Assembly (NCBI RefSeq): GCF_958298935.1
Contig: NC_084927.1
Span: forward strand, 23,696,001-23,760,000
Length of the DNA: 64,000 nucleotides
Direction: 5' to 3'
Origin: Phragmites australis
Taxonomy: Eukaryota > Streptophyta > Magnoliopsida > Poales > Poaceae
Shown here piece by piece: positions 22,077-35,290 of this stretch; within the stretch, counting starts at the first letter, position 1; each line of letters starts with the position of its first letter. Below the pieces are notes generated by a model. That model did not search any database. It saw only the letters and a list, made by a program, of their open reading frames with translations, and was not told the origin of the DNA. Position numbers and translations under genes: made by a program.

Positions 22077-25000
22077 ATGGACGCGGCCATGGCTGCCCCC
22101 GACGCCCCGCCGCCGGTCGTCGTGCTCGTCTCCGCCGGCGCCAGCCACTCCGTCGCGCTCCTCAGTAAGCCACTCCGTCGCGTAGGGGCATTCCGTCGAA
22201 TGCCGTTCGGGTTGGTTGCGGTCGTCGCTGACGAGTGGTCGCGCTTGCTTTTGCAGCGGGCAATGTGCTGTGCTCGTGGGGCAGGGGGGAGGACGGCCAG
22301 CTCGGGCACGGCGACGCGGAGGACCGGCTCGTGCCCACGGTGCTGAGCGGGTTCGACGCGCCGGGGATCACGTCGGTCATCTGCGGGGCGGACCACACCA
22401 CCGCATACTCCGAGGACGAACTGCAGGTCTATAGCTGGGGGTGGGGCGACTTCGGGAGACTCGGGCATGGAAATTCCAGCGACGTCTTCACGCCTCAGCC
22501 GGTCAAGGCGCTGCAGGGGATAAAGATCAAGCAGATTGCCTGCGGGGATAGCCATTGCCTTGCCGTGACCATGGCCGGTGAAGTGCAGAGGTGAGGCAGC
22601 TATCAGCAGTGAACTGAACATGCTATAATCTCGGGAAAGCTTATTCATGAGATTTTTTTATATAAATGATGTCAAGTTTTCACATCATTGATTTCTGTTG
22701 CTCTTATTGCTGAGTTTTGCTTGACCGGTATTTTACTATCTAATGATTGTTTGTTTGTTTGTTTGTTTTAGTTGGGGCCGTAACCAAAATGGACAGCTAG
22801 GTCTTGGAACTTCTGAAGACTCGCTGCTCCCACAAAAGATTCAAGCTTTCGAGGTAGAATGTTGTTCTTTCTTGAAGAAATATTGAGATTGCAAACAAAT
22901 TTCTTACAAGATGTAGTAGATCTAGATCATACAAGGAAAATTTTAGGACTGCCTTATTATCCTTGGATATTTATTCATTATTAGCTTTGAAAGCAATGCT
23001 TTGTGTATCATGTGTGGGAAGATGTCTATGTAAAATCATGAATATGAGTCGAAGTAATGGATGTGATAGATAGCTTACCTCATATGTCTTGATTCACACC
23101 CATGTACTAGCTGTATTACTATAATCATGAGACGCACCGTTGATGTGTTTTCATTATGGTTCCCCATGTAATGGTGATGTGAACATTGCGCTCACCTGTT
23201 ACATATTTTTGCTTCTGGGGGTGAACCATCAACATTTTTCACTACCCTGTGCAATGATGTTAAGTGCTCATGGTCCAAAATGTTTATAGGGTATTTGTGT
23301 GAAAATAATCGCTGCTGGTGCCGAACATACTGCTGCAGTAACTGAAGATGGCGACCTATATGGATGGGGCTGGGGTCAATATGGAAACTTAGGTCTTGGT
23401 GACCGTAATGATCGTTTCATACCTGAAAAAGTATCTTCTGTGGAGGTAAATTATTTAATTGGCTTGACTTTTTAAGTTTGAAATCATGTCCACTCAACTG
23501 ATGTTCTACTAACCTCTTCAACACTTGATACTGCATCAATATTGATCATTCCATCTTGGACCTGTTGCAAAATCGAAATTCACTCATTATTCTTTATTTG
23601 ATCCCTGAAACATGTCAACTGGGCATATCTCAGCTGTGAGTTACTCCTTTCCTACCTGGACCCATGCTTTCATCTTGAAACATTCCTCATCCGAAAACAC
23701 TGTCGGAAGTCAATCTTCTTTTTCGATAGAACGATTGGAGCACATAGAAATAGAGTTCTTTCAGCTGATTAATGTCAGCTTTATGTGCTTGTGTAGTCGT
23801 TCTCCCTGTGATTTATTCTCGGAAACCATAAGCATGGAGTACTGCCACTTTACTTTTTCCAGTTTTGACAAAGTGAAGCACTAGTGTGTCATCATCCAAG
23901 TGCAGAGTGGAGGTTAAATATCTGATTTATTGGTTACATCGATTGTGAAAAGGGTGAACCTTACTAATAATTGAACAGTAAATTACCTGTGGAACAAATC
24001 GAAATAACCTTGTCGCAGAATCAGTTTCCCTGCAGTTTGATCTTACTAATGCTTTCAATATTAGGGCAACTGTCATTAGGATGTGGTTCATTTGGTTCTA
24101 TTCTCGTATATAGTTCGTTCTTAATATTATTTCTGTTTGTTCTGTTTTTCTAGCTTGGTCTATATTCCTATGTTTTCCCTTTTGTAGGGTGAGAAGATGG
24201 CGCTTGTTGCATGTGGATGGCGCCATACCATTACTATTTCCTCCTCTGGTAAGCTGTACACTTACGGTTGGAGCAAATATGGTCAATTGGGACATGGTGA
24301 TTTTGAAGATCATTTAGTTCCTCATAAACTAGAAGCTTTGAAAGATAGCACTATATCCCAGGTAATAACTTATAGCAACATGCCCTGACAAGGTTTTTTT
24401 TCTCTCGAATACGCAGGATAACTTTGCATTAAGAAGAAATTAAGAGAACATAGTTCTTATACAACGACCCGAGAAAGTCATAAACGCAACCGAAGCCGGC
24501 CCATCAAGACGAAGAGAAAATTACAAATAGGAAGCAACTAGTCCCACACAGGTGGTCATAAATCAAACGATCGATCCAAAAGACAATGCTTAGACATGGT
24601 TTTATGAAGGATTAATACAATCACATGTTTAGTTTTCACTTTGTTGGGCTTTAGAAAGACAATTCTTCCATGCACAGGCTGACATAGACATACACATCTG
24701 GGCTTTAGAAAGACAATGCTTAGACATGGTTTTATGAAGGATTAATACAATCACATGCTTAGTTTTCGCTTTGTTGGGCTTTAGAAAGACAATGCTTCCA
24801 TGCACAGGCTGACATAGACATACACATCTGGGCACATTGCAAGACAATGCTTCCATGCACAGGCTGACATAGATATACCTCATGCTGACGATTTGAAGAA
24901 TTTACTTTCTACACAGGGTGCTGTTTATAATGTACAAGTGTTTTCTTATTTGGGAGAAAAAAACCTGAGGGATGTCTCCCAAACAAATGGGAACTTTATC

Positions 25001-28000
25001 CTACACTGCTTAGCCCAGAAAAAATCTCTATTTCATACTAAATTAGCTTGTCTTTAAGTCTTCTTGATTACTATTTGAGTTTCAGAAGAAAGGTTTATAT
25101 ACGTACGTTCTGCTGATTTAGATTTCAGGTGGTTGGAGGCATACGATGGCACTTACATCAGAGGGAAAGCTTTACGGATGGGGATGGAACAAGGTATCTT
25201 TGTGCCGCTACTTCTTTTTATGCCCCATAATTGGTATCTGATTCAAACTGCACACACAAGCATTTTATTATGTAGTTCTATCAATGAATGCAAAAGAGAA
25301 ACATTGAAAAATAAATCTCTGGTGCCGATAAGTAAACTTTTCTGTGTGCACACGTATAGTTGCTTACATATGATGAAAGTTGCCATGATGGTTGATAAGT
25401 TCATTTACACAGCGAAAACTAGATGGACTATCTCCTTAGTCAACTTGGCAAACTAAGTTCAGAGTTCAGAATGAGGTCATTATTCTTATTTCGATTAACA
25501 TGATCTAGTCTCTACGTTGTTCTCCAGTAGAGGGACAGATGACAGATCTAGTCTCTACATATGCTTATTTTTTACACAACTTTAAGCTATATCCAATCTG
25601 GTGATACAAAAATAGATTTCCTCCTTGCTGATGGGCTGATGGCTTGCCATCATGCATGGAGTCATGACAAAATCTCCAGGTATATTGGTGTAGGTGTTGA
25701 GCCCTTCGGTTATCCCTCTAATCATTTGATTTTATTCTAATTAGGGTTTTTAAGCCCCTGGACTAGCCTAGTAGGCCACCATTTTTTCATTTTTTTTTGG
25801 AGGACCAATCCCCTTTTTCTTTCCTTTTTTAGATAATGAAATAATATCCCAGCCTCAACTTCCGAAGAAGCATCAAACTGTTAGTTATTACAAAGTTTCA
25901 GCACTAGGCTGCCATCATCACAAAACCATGATGCTAATAAGCAATAATCAAAAGCACCAACATAGTTTTGGATGAGAGAAATTATTAGACACTAATCCTA
26001 TTACTAAATCTCCATCCTTGCCTGCTGAAAATTTGCATTACCTCTGTCTCCAACCTGCGGCATGCAAGATGAATCATGTCCTTGCCTTCCTCACTGCGCT
26101 GTAGTTGCGCCCGGTAGCGGAGGCAGTATGTTCCTCTGTTGATAACCTGAATGTAAGATTTAATTGATGATTTGTCAAAGACCATGCCATTTCTATTAAG
26201 CCATGAAGCCTAACATAATGCAGAAGCCCCCACTAATAATTGCGATTTCTATTTTGATCTCATCCCCATAAGCCCATCACCAAACATATTATCGGTACTA
26301 CTAGGGGGATCTAAATTAAAAGCAATGTGGGCAGTTCTCCAAAGAAACTTAGCAAAGAAACAGTCAAAAAACAAGTGTTGTATAGTCTCATTGCTGCTAC
26401 AAAAACGTCATTTTTTACTCCCATTCCAATTCCGTCTAGCTAAGTTGTCTTTGGTTAATATTACACCTCTCTTTAAGTACCACATAAATATCTTAATTTT
26501 CAAGGGCAGTTTTAGCTTCCATAGTTCTTTGTTTATATTTGCAGTACCATTGCTCACAAGAGACTTATACATCAAGTTGACTGAAAAAAGTCCATTTTGA
26601 TGCAATCCCTATCTGAATGCATCCTTAAAACTGTTCAACTGGACATTTGGAATTCTTGCTACAAGTTTACGCCATTCCACTAGTTTGTTTCCCACCAATG
26701 CTCCACGAAAAACTACATTTAGTGGAGCACTATTTAGCACTTCTGCTATAGCCTATAGATGTATTTCTTTTTGCAAACAATATTAAACAACATCGGCTAT
26801 TGCTCCATAAACGGAGGAACATATCCTTTGATATGATCTATAAAAAATCCTTTGATATGTCTCTTATATACTTTGACAGCCAGTGCCCAGTGGTGGAGTA
26901 TTTTTCACCGTGGTTCAATTTATTCTGGTTTAATGGGAACTAAAATATTTGGTCTTTTATCTCAATTGCGACTCCGTTATACCTGGTCTCAGAAACATTC
27001 AGTTATACCTATGGAAGCCCTTATTGAGTCAACAAATATGCGCCATTTGTTAGTAACTCAATCTTAATGTAAAGTGGTTAGTTCTAAGTTCCAACCTCAG
27101 CTTGTCCTGTTTACTACTCTAGGAACAGGTTGAGCTCAGCTCGATTTGTATCTGGAGCTTTGCTTGAGTTTCCGCTCTATTGTTCTGAAAGATGATACTG
27201 GCTGGATGCACCACTTGTTTGTCATGTTTGTTTCATATGTATTTTATTTTCACTTGTCCATGTGGGTTTCTTTATCATTTTTTACACTGATTGTGTCTCA
27301 TATTTCGATCCTGCAGTTTGGACAAGTTGGAGTTGGTGACAATGATGATCACTGTTCCCCAATACAGGTTCATTTTCCAGAGGAACAGGTACGGCATGTT
27401 TGCGGGAGGGCTAATGCTAGAACTTGTTCTCAACTAATGATCCATGTCCTACATGAATCATAAAATTCATAGCCACAATACTTATGGTCAAAGTTTCTTT
27501 ATTGACTCATGTGAATAACAATAGCTAACTTTCTTTTATTACTTTGGTCACCACAGAAAGTTTCCCAAGTTGCTTGTGGATGGAGGCATACACTTGCCCT
27601 TACCGAAAAGAAAAATGTTTTCTCATGGGGAAGGGGTACCAGTGGACAGCTTGGTAATGGTGAAATAGTTGACAGGTGGTTCCTATCTAGTGCACCTGCT
27701 CAATATCTTCTCCCTCTAAATAGAGCATTTGTTTGTTCTAGCCTTTGCTATCTATAGTCTTTTGAGCTAACAATATATCTATCATATTGTTTCATCCTGA
27801 AGGAACGCACCGGTGATGATTCATACCTTAAGCCCTGACGGTTCTGGCTGCACGAAGTTAGAGTCATCATCAGCAGTTCCATTTACAGGTTTGTATCAAC
27901 GCGCTGCAGTACCTGCAGATGCACTTACAGACAGGCAACTGATGTTGCCTCTTGATGTTTTCAGCTAAAGTGTGGGTCTCGCCATCAGAAAGATATGCTA

Positions 28001-28221
28001 TAGTCCCTGATGAAAACGTGAGTTCAGTTCACATGTGTTTGACTCGAAACAAATTACAACCAAAACATTCGACAGCACCCCGATTCATTCGGTACCATTA
28101 CTGAAGTTTCTTTCGTGTTCATCTGTAGGTTCCTAAATCAGGCGAAGGCACGGCGCGCGGCAACGGGGCTGATGCAAATGTGCCAGAGAATGATGTAAAG
28201 AGAATGCGTGTGCGGTCGTAG
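22077..28221 (+). CDS. UVR8: UV-B photoreceptor UVR8
   Basis: Eleven exons join to 442 aa: 22077-22164, 22257-22590, 22772-22853, 23290-23445, 24188-24361, 25122-25193, 27317-27388, 27557-27675, 27803-27888, 27965-28017 and 28129-28221. All introns are GT-AG and all phases agree. UVR8 is a homodimeric seven-bladed RCC1-type propeller. UV-B absorbed by its tryptophans makes it monomerise, bind COP1 and induce photomorphogenic genes via HY5. Three GWRHT motifs place the photosensing tryptophans at residues 231, 283 and 335, two less than in Arabidopsis (233, 285, 337). The [12 protein letters not shown] and GWGWG.FG.LGHG blade motifs are complete. The C-terminal COP1-binding VP pair is at 408-409 (YAIVPDEN), and the basic end reads VKRMRVRS. 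An in-frame upstream ATG at 22044 would add 11 residues; the shorter start matches the family better. No damage is seen. Confidence 0.96.
24395..24590 (-). mobile_element. LINE-like 3' tail in UVR8 intron 5
   Basis: TTTTTTTTCTCTCGAATACGC followed by TTTGCATTAAGAAGAAATTA is the reverse complement of a common grass LINE 3' end with its poly(A) tail. It is short and no target duplication was found. It lies wholly within the intron. Confidence 0.4.
24581..24872. repeat. Tandem repeat in UVR8 intron 5, about 130-bp period
   Basis: AGACAATGCTTAGACATGGT recurs at 24581 and 24711. GGGCTTTAGAAAGACAAT and TTCCATGCACAGGCTGACAT recur two to three times to 24872. The units are about 95% alike by eye. The array is non-coding. 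Confidence 0.85.
25825..26790 (-). mobile_element. 5'-truncated LINE in UVR8 intron 6
   Basis: Minus-strand reading gives the zinc-binding tail of a plant non-LTR reverse transcriptase. It reads [20 protein letters not shown] (26605-26408), then a [21 protein letters not shown] C2HC motif just downstream. The copy continues with stops and frame changes to a 3' end near 25828 (TTTCATTATCTAAAAAAGG on the minus strand). Orientation is opposite to UVR8, and the insertion accounts for much of the 2.1-kb intron. Confidence 0.8.
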
Positions 28222-29487
28222 TTCTACCATCCACGGCCCTCCTTAACCGTAGTAGTACTATGAACACTTGGTGCCTTGTTTCGTTGTTTCCGCCGTAGAA
28301 GTGCTTTTGTTGAGACTTGAGATGGCACCACTGCTTCTCAGCAGTGATGTGTAATCCACCTCTTAGAGGTGCCTAGCAAAGTCAACCTGCACTGCTGTTA
28401 AGATGTGTGTTGTATCTTTGACATTACATTGGAGGGTACAATAAGTTCTTCATTCTCATTCTTCTCACTTGCAGATAACCAACCGAGTCATCTTTTTTTT
28501 AATAGATTTTTTCTGTCTTGGTAAAAAAAACACTGCTTTTGCATATTACTACATATGAGAGCGCGGGTGGCCAACCGTGCTATTCACATTAGTGAAATTC
28601 TTGTGACCCGAGCGGTGCTTGATGCCAGCGGAGCGCTCCACCGCGTCATTCAGCTAGTGTACGTGCTGATGCTTAGTTCGCTCGGCTGATATTTGAAAAT
28701 ATCTGTGCTCCAGAGCGCTCTCGATTTCTCCTCCCCTTGTCTTACTCGCCCGACGCCTGGTCTCCCTCCGTGCACCTCATTCCCTCGACGCGCCGCCGCC
28801 CCCAAGCACCTCTAGCTCCTGCCTGTTCCGTGCTGCCACCATCGGCCCTCCAACTGCAACTAGTCACCACTTCCTCGGCTCTCCTCCTCGTCCAATCATC
28901 CCTCCGGCAGGGGTAAGCGATTACGCAGGCCACACTCATCCACCTCCTTGCTTCGCGTGCCACCTCCGCGCATGCCTCGCGTCCACGGGCCACAGTACCC
29001 CTACCCTAGCAGCATCTGTGGCACGATGTGCGGCCACATCCCAACGCACCCCTGTGGTGCGGTTCACGCAGCGGTGTCTCATTGCGTGCCTTGAAAAATA
29101 TCTCCCCCTCTCGAAATATTGGTGCCCCTCTTCTCGTGTCCCTCGCTCGCCTCCTTCCCGCCTCCCTCTCGTCCCATCACCCCTGCCTCACACTGCTCGA
29201 AGCTCCTGTTTCCTTCCCTTCTTGGCTCCCTGCCTGGATCGACCAAGCCATAGGGGTCTACCTGCACGGGGCCGCTACAGCCGCGGTCCGCATAGGAGGT
29301 CTCTAAGAACGTGGTCCTCGGCTCCAGCCAGCTACGCGTCGCTTGCGCAGGCCGTGCTCGTCCACCTCCTCAGTTCCACGCGCTGCCTCCTTGCCACCTA
29401 GGCTTCGTGGCCAGCCTCCACAGTGGCGTGAACGGTGTCACCACGGATGGTCAGGCCCCCTCGCGGTAGGTCTCCGCTGAGCGTGGC
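28222..29487. other. UVR8 3' flank and GC-rich unassigned DNA
   Basis: The UVR8 3' untranslated region probably extends to about 28450, where ACAATAAG could serve as a weak poly(A) signal. 28560-29480 is GC- and C-rich with frames on both strands (28993-28742 and 29018-29401). None shows a domain. Confidence 0.4.
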
Positions 29488-29514
29488 ATGGACACAGCCT
29501 GTTGCTGCCTCGCA

Positions 29515-31467
29515 ATTGTCGGCGACGAACTTGCCGAGGACCAGCTATACCACCTACTCACCACTGCTGGTAACGCCAATACCGATGATCTAGTGGACGA
29601 AACCACCTCAGAGGTGAATCTTCGTGTTGCTCTATTATGGTCTGTGGATCTCATCTTGGTTGATTTTATTTGGGTGCAGGGATTTTCGGCAATTGAATGG
29701 ATCAATGACATCCTAAGAGAGGGGGTGAATTAGGACACTTAGAACTATTTTGGATCCAAAGGCAACACAAGATAAACCTATATCAAATTCTATCTAAATG
29801 TACTCTAGGTTTATCTAGTGTGTCTAATCTACCGATCAAAGCACTTGCAACCTATCTAAGAAGGTAAAATGCAAGAATATAAATATGGAAACGTAAATAT
29901 GGTTGAGAATAAACTCGGCACATGAGATTTTTTTCTCGTGGTATCGATGGCATGAATACCATCCCTAGTCTACGTTAGAGCTTCACAAAGGATATGCTCT
30001 TGGTCAGCACCCGGTCACGGCTCTTGAGCCCCCAAGTCACAAAGATAATGTCTCCACCCGGATGAATCACCAAGCCACCAAACCACCAAGATAATATCTC
30101 ACCACTAGCCTCTCTTTCGGTTCCTTGCTGCCGTGATCACTTCGGAGCTTGAGCCACCAAGGCAGGGGTCTTCGCGTCCCCGCACAATCGCCTTGCCACC
30201 GCTCCACACCAAGTTGAGGATCAACAAGCTTGTCGGCAAGTCACCAAGACTCCAAGGTGCCGACGTACCACTTAGTATAAGGTTGGATTACTCTTTGATT
30301 CACTCTCTAGGCAGCAATCACCTAGCAACACTCTTTCTAGACCTATAAGCACTAATCACTCACTAATCTTGTGCTTAATCGTCTTGGATAATCACTTTAA
30401 ATACTTTGGTGGCTTGGAGTCTTCTCAGGTGTATATGAACTTCTCTGGACTCCAGCAGCACGCCACTACATCAAATAACTGAGTAAAGGGGTATTTATAG
30501 CCTCAAACCCGCGCACTAGCCATTAAACCAACATCTCATAAAAGTTGTTAACACCGGATGATCTGGTGAGAATAATAGTTAACATCGGATCATCCGATGA
30601 GTACACTCTCATAAACTAGCCGTTAGAACCTCACTCAAGCCTTTGTGAACACCGGACACTCTGGTGTATACTTCATCTCCATCACCGGACTATCCGGTGA
30701 TTTATCCTGAGCCATCCGAGCATTTTCTTCTTCTCGGTGTAAATTGCTCTAGTGTAAGCATTCGGTGCACATAACTTCATCACAGGACTATCGGGTGAGT
30801 TGACTTCAGCCAACCGAGCCAATGGCACCCTCTCTGGAAATAATGCTCTGGTATGCACAACCTTCATCATCGGATCATCTGATGTGTTGAACTTCATTCT
30901 GCCTCTTTACATTATTCATTGTCCAGTGTGTGCAACACTTTGATCACCGGACCATCTGGTGCTTTGATCTTCAACTTCAATGGCTGCAACCTTCTCTAGA
31001 CAAGATGCTTCGATGTTTATCTTCTCTGATCACCGGACCTTCCGGTGAGGTCATTAGGCCTATCTCCCCTTTGCCAAATATGCTCCGGTGAGTTCAACAC
31101 CCAGAGCATCGGACCATCCGGTGAGGCAAATCTTCCTAAGACTTCTCCAATTTAGTCCAACTTTGTCCCGGCTGCGGTGGCTTCTTCATATATTTTATTC
31201 ATGAGACATACTAACATATATTCTTGACAAACATGTTAGTTCCATTGACTATATTATTATTAATCACCAAATTATAATCATGGTCTAATTGGACCATTTT
31301 CGCTACAGCAATGAAATGACCAGGGAGCAGCTAGACCGTGCGTTCGCTGCCGGTGTTGATGCGAGTGCCAACGATCTGGTCAAGGAAACATCGTCAAAGG
31401 TAAATCTTTGGGTTGGTCCCTTCGGGTATGCATGTTTTGTCTTGGTTGATTTTATTTATGTGCATGG
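29515..31467 (+). repeat. 167-bp tandem repeat with exon-like coding text, split by a solo LTR
   Basis: Unit 1 is 29515-29681. Unit 2 starts at 29682 and resumes after the LTR at 31313. Unit 1 reads IVGDELAEDQLYHLLTTAGN, then ANTDDLVDETTSE, followed by GTGAAT. Unit 2 reads IFGNEMTREQLDRAFAAGVD, then ASANDLVKETSSK, followed by GTAAAT. Each unit ends with an intron-like TTGGTTGATTTTATTT.GTGCA segment. Removing the LTR and one GCAAT copy restores contiguous units. I do not recognise the peptide. The phases of the two exon-like parts do not join cleanly, so this is probably a dead gene. Confidence 0.6.
29694..31307 (-). mobile_element. Copia-type solo LTR
   Basis: The element begins TGAATGGATC and ends TTCGCTACA (TG...CA). 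The perfect 5-bp duplication GCAAT lies on both sides (29689-29693 and 31308-31312). On the minus strand it ends with a TTCACCCCCTCTCTTAGG motif, the usual 3' end of grass Sirevirus-like LTRs. Repeats of ACCGGACCATCCGGTGA (30550-31120) are internal. At 1614 bp, with no gag-pol or second LTR, it is a recombination remnant. It sits exactly at the start of the second unit of a 167-bp repeat. Confidence 0.9.
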
Positions 31468-31525
31468 ATTTCCGTTGGGGATGAGGCTTCATAGCAGCAA
31501 TGTATATACGCAGCTCCTTTTCTAA

Positions 31526-33650
31526 GTTTTAGTTTACTAAGTATCCATCTAGAAGAAAAAAAGGTGTCGGAGTTCACTTCTCTAGGGTGCAGTAGCCAGT
31601 AGATGTCATCAAGTGTTAGCTAAATTAATTTAATGAAAATTTTTTGAATAAAAAAAGTGTCATTTGTAGATGTTTAGAAGTAGAGAACCTGAAAGGTCGA
31701 ACCACAATATCAGTTGCCTTTCATGAGTAGGTGATGTTTTTTGGATATGACAAGAATTTGCAGTATTGATGGTTTCACATATGCATGCACATTATGATCA
31801 ATTTTTGGTCTCCCGTATTTCATTTTCAGCTCCGCTAAATAATTGAAGCATCATAGCTGAATTGTCATGTCTTAGGTAATGTGCCATAAGTGAAGGATAG
31901 TTGGATTATATCTACCTTATAACTTGACAAACAAATAAGCACATTTTTCTACCTTGGGGCTCATGAAAGTCGGTGATGGGTACACATTCGGTTAGGAATA
32001 ATTATTACATGTTTACCTACATTTATACTGAATGTGAATGATCCGAGTTTTTGGACCATCAAACAGATTTATAGCCTCATGTTATTATCATAATAGAGAA
32101 ACTAGGAATGTTAATGATCATCTGTGTACCTGCAATGCACGAGTGGAAATCATATGCATTTTGCAAATTTTTCTTTTAATTGGTCCTGCTTGCTCTAGCT
32201 GAACATTTGACATCTATTGGTAATATGTTATTTGGTGCGCTATCGATATCACTTAAATAGATAGAGCTAATACAGGCTGGAGATTTCTTTCAGATTGGCT
32301 TTTATTTTTGTGCAGCAATTTTGGCTTGACATGTAGGACATCATAAGCTAATTTTGAGGGTTATCAGAGCTGTCACAACATCAAGGTGTTTTGGTTCCAT
32401 TTTGTTTGTTGAATTCTTCCTACAATTATGCATATTTGTTACAGCATCACTTATGTGATATGGAAATACAAATGGTTATATTCCATTGGCTTCCATGTTT
32501 TGGTACGAAATGTGGTATATCAAATTACCACATAATTCAGCTCTAGAATGGTCCAACAGTGTAGGCTTGTTACTTTTGATTTGTTCTACCTTCCAACCAG
32601 ACATCCTTCTATGTTGGTTCCTTGGTTTATCTCACTATTGCCTATTTTATTGTGTTTTGAGCTGATCTTATTATCCAGCAGATGGACACATATAGGTTGC
32701 GTCCTGCAAGATCTACATTTCTAGAAAAGTAGGGGATCTAAATGATCTATTGGACTTGGTTTCTCTTTTGCAGTTGGGTTGCAATAGGTTTCATCCAAAT
32801 AATCCAAGTGAATAATTTGCAGATATAATATTCAGCTCAAGGTATTGCAACATAAGCTTCCATGTACAGCAGTAGGACTTAAAGGATTCAAAACTTGAGA
32901 TAAGCAGGTGCATGGCTTAACCCAGCGTCTTTTTATTCTTGGTGCCATGATATTTTTTTTAAAGTCATGGCATGTTTGCAGCATAAGAATGGCACTGTTA
33001 ACCAACGGTGGAAGAAAGTAAATTCACAGGTACGTAGAAAATTTTCAAGTAAAATGATTCACCATCTTAATCTATAATTACTGTAGTCCTAAGATTGTTT
33101 GATTTCTATAATGAAATTAGGAGTACATTAAAGCCATATGTCCCAAAGTTGCGGGGGTCGAGGTCTCCTAAGATGCCCATTGGATGGGTAAGTGGAAATG
33201 AGCTCCAACTCCAAATACAATTAATGTTTCTTTATTTGACACTCTTATTCCCTGCCTTATTAGAATTAAATACAGAATAGTCTTCTCAAAGTGAAATTCC
33301 TTTGCCATTTACCTCTAAAGCTTATGGATTTTAGTATTACAAGTTTCTTGTTAATACTATGACATAGGCTGATATATTTGGCTAATTAATCTCATGCATA
33401 CCTTACATGTGTTACTTTGCAACATAGGAGTTTATCCTTTGCAGATATGATTTTGACCGACTATGCTTCCACCCGTGTTCATGCCCTCTGTCATGGGTAT
33501 CTAATTCATTATGTACGTGATAGAGCCATAAGAAGATGACAATGTTCAGTGATGAATCATGGCTGAACTGTTTTCATGTTTTGATGTAATATTCTCTCTT
33601 TTTTATACTTGCCTATGTTGATATATATTGCCATGGGGATTTTAAAATAG
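31526..33650. other. AT-rich DNA with exon-like fragments
   Basis: Two short pieces look like exons. At 32981-33030, after TTTGCAG, HKNGTVNQRWKKVNSQ is read up to the donor GTACGT. At 33097-33187, DFYNEIRSTLKPYVPKLRGS then RSPKMPIGW is read up to GTAAGT. I do not recognise the protein. They may belong to the same broken gene as the 167-bp repeat upstream. No full frame can be assembled. Confidence 0.35.
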
Positions 33651-33654
33651 TTAT

Positions 33655-35290
33655 GTGTAGGATCTAGGATACCAACTAGAGGGGGATGAATATACGGTTT
33701 TAAAACTAATTGCATAGTGATAAAAAAAACTTGCAGAAATAAACTAAAGAACACTAGAGCAATATGAAACAACTAAGTGATATGTCAAGGTTTGCAATCC
33801 TAGGGTGACATGCAACAATTTATATTCTCGGAAGATAAATTGCATAAGTTAAATTGCTTGAAAATAAATAGCTCAACAATAAAGTAAATAGCTCAAGAGA
33901 TGACACTTAAAGTTTATCCCATGATATCGGTGATTTGCCGATCACCCCTAATCCATGTTGAGGTGAGTTCAAGCTTTTAACCGATTCTCTATCAACTATC
34001 CAATTCTCACATGAGAAAAGGCTCACATCGAACAACTTGATCTTAAATTGAAATAGAATAATGAACTGCTCAATACCTCGATTCCACTAAAGTAACACTT
34101 TACCGCTCCGGCAAGACGTGCTCAAAGCCTCTCACAAACACCACCGTGGCTCATTCACAAGCTTATTTGAAGGGCTCAATGGTGCAACCACCTCCAAGCC
34201 ATCTAGGAGGCAGCAACCTCCAAAAGTAACAAGTCGATGATGTTTGCTTGAAGGATCATTAGTGCCTCAATGCTCAAATTCTTCAAAGTTATACACTAGA
34301 TGCTCTCACACTTCTAAATATACAACCATTAAGCTAAGAGAGGGGAGAAGGAGGGCAAGTGCTCAAATGTATTGTAGTGTAGTGCTAGAGTGCCCCCTTG
34401 AACCAGCCAAGTGTTTATTTATAGCCCACAATTGAAAATGTGGTTGTTGCTGTTGATTTGACAGCTTTGCGATTCTGGCGGTCAGACCGCCAGCCGTACA
34501 ACAGCTACTAAAGCGTGATGATTACTCTGGCACTTGTATGACGGTCAGACCGCCCAGTGTCTCGGTCATACCGCAAGCCGAGAACAGAGTAACAAAACTC
34601 TCTATTCCCAGGTGGTCAGTCCGGCTGGCCTTGGTGGTTAGACCGGCTAACCTCACGGTAAAACCACCACCTGAGCAGAGGGTCCAAATCCCTCTGTTCC
34701 TTGACAATCAGACTGGCCTATACACTGAGTCAGATCGAGGCTAAACTTTTACTGAATATCGACCAAGATTATACAACGATTAGACCGGCCATGCCCGATG
34801 GTCTGACCGCCACACATGAAACTCAACAGGATACAACTTTTCTATACAGCAGTATGGCCAGCCACTTCTCGCGGTCAGACTGCCACAACACATAACATCA
34901 AAAGACTTTATTTCCTTTGGTTCTTCTCAAACTAAATTCCTATCTCTAGATGAAATGAAAGTTTGATAAATTGTGGCACTTTTGATATCTCAAGTAAACG
35001 CACATCAACTCCTCTTAATAGTACATCTCTTATCCTATCAAATCGATCAATTTTCTTCTCTAATCACATTTGACCAGTAAAAGAAAATGCCTTATATTTT
35101 ATATCTTTGCCTTGAGCTAACTATTTCCATATCTTCCACACATGCTTCTTCTAACTTCGCAACATCTTTGGGACTAATCTTTCTGTAACTTATTTAAACA
35201 TGTTAGTCCACAAATTGCATATTGTCATTAATTACTAAAACACGAATTAGAGGCTTAGATGCTTCGATCCCCGCTTTTTGGTAATTGATG
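33655..35290 (-). repeat. 3' LTR of the Sirevirus-like element
   Basis: The plus strand starts TGTGTAGGATCTAGGATACC, the reverse of a Sirevirus LTR end. The middle (34470-34900) has many GCGGTCAGACCGCC-type inverted motifs. The right part (35200-35290) resembles the start of the solo LTR at 31307: both have AGT.ATTAAT..AATAT followed by GGA.CTAACATGTTT. The exact right edge is uncertain because no 5' LTR is available. Confidence 0.6.

Noticed and set aside
21926..22648. 240-codon minus-strand frame over UVR8 exons 1-2
   Set aside because: Antisense shadow of a GC-rich genuine exon; UVR8 on the plus strand is unambiguous.
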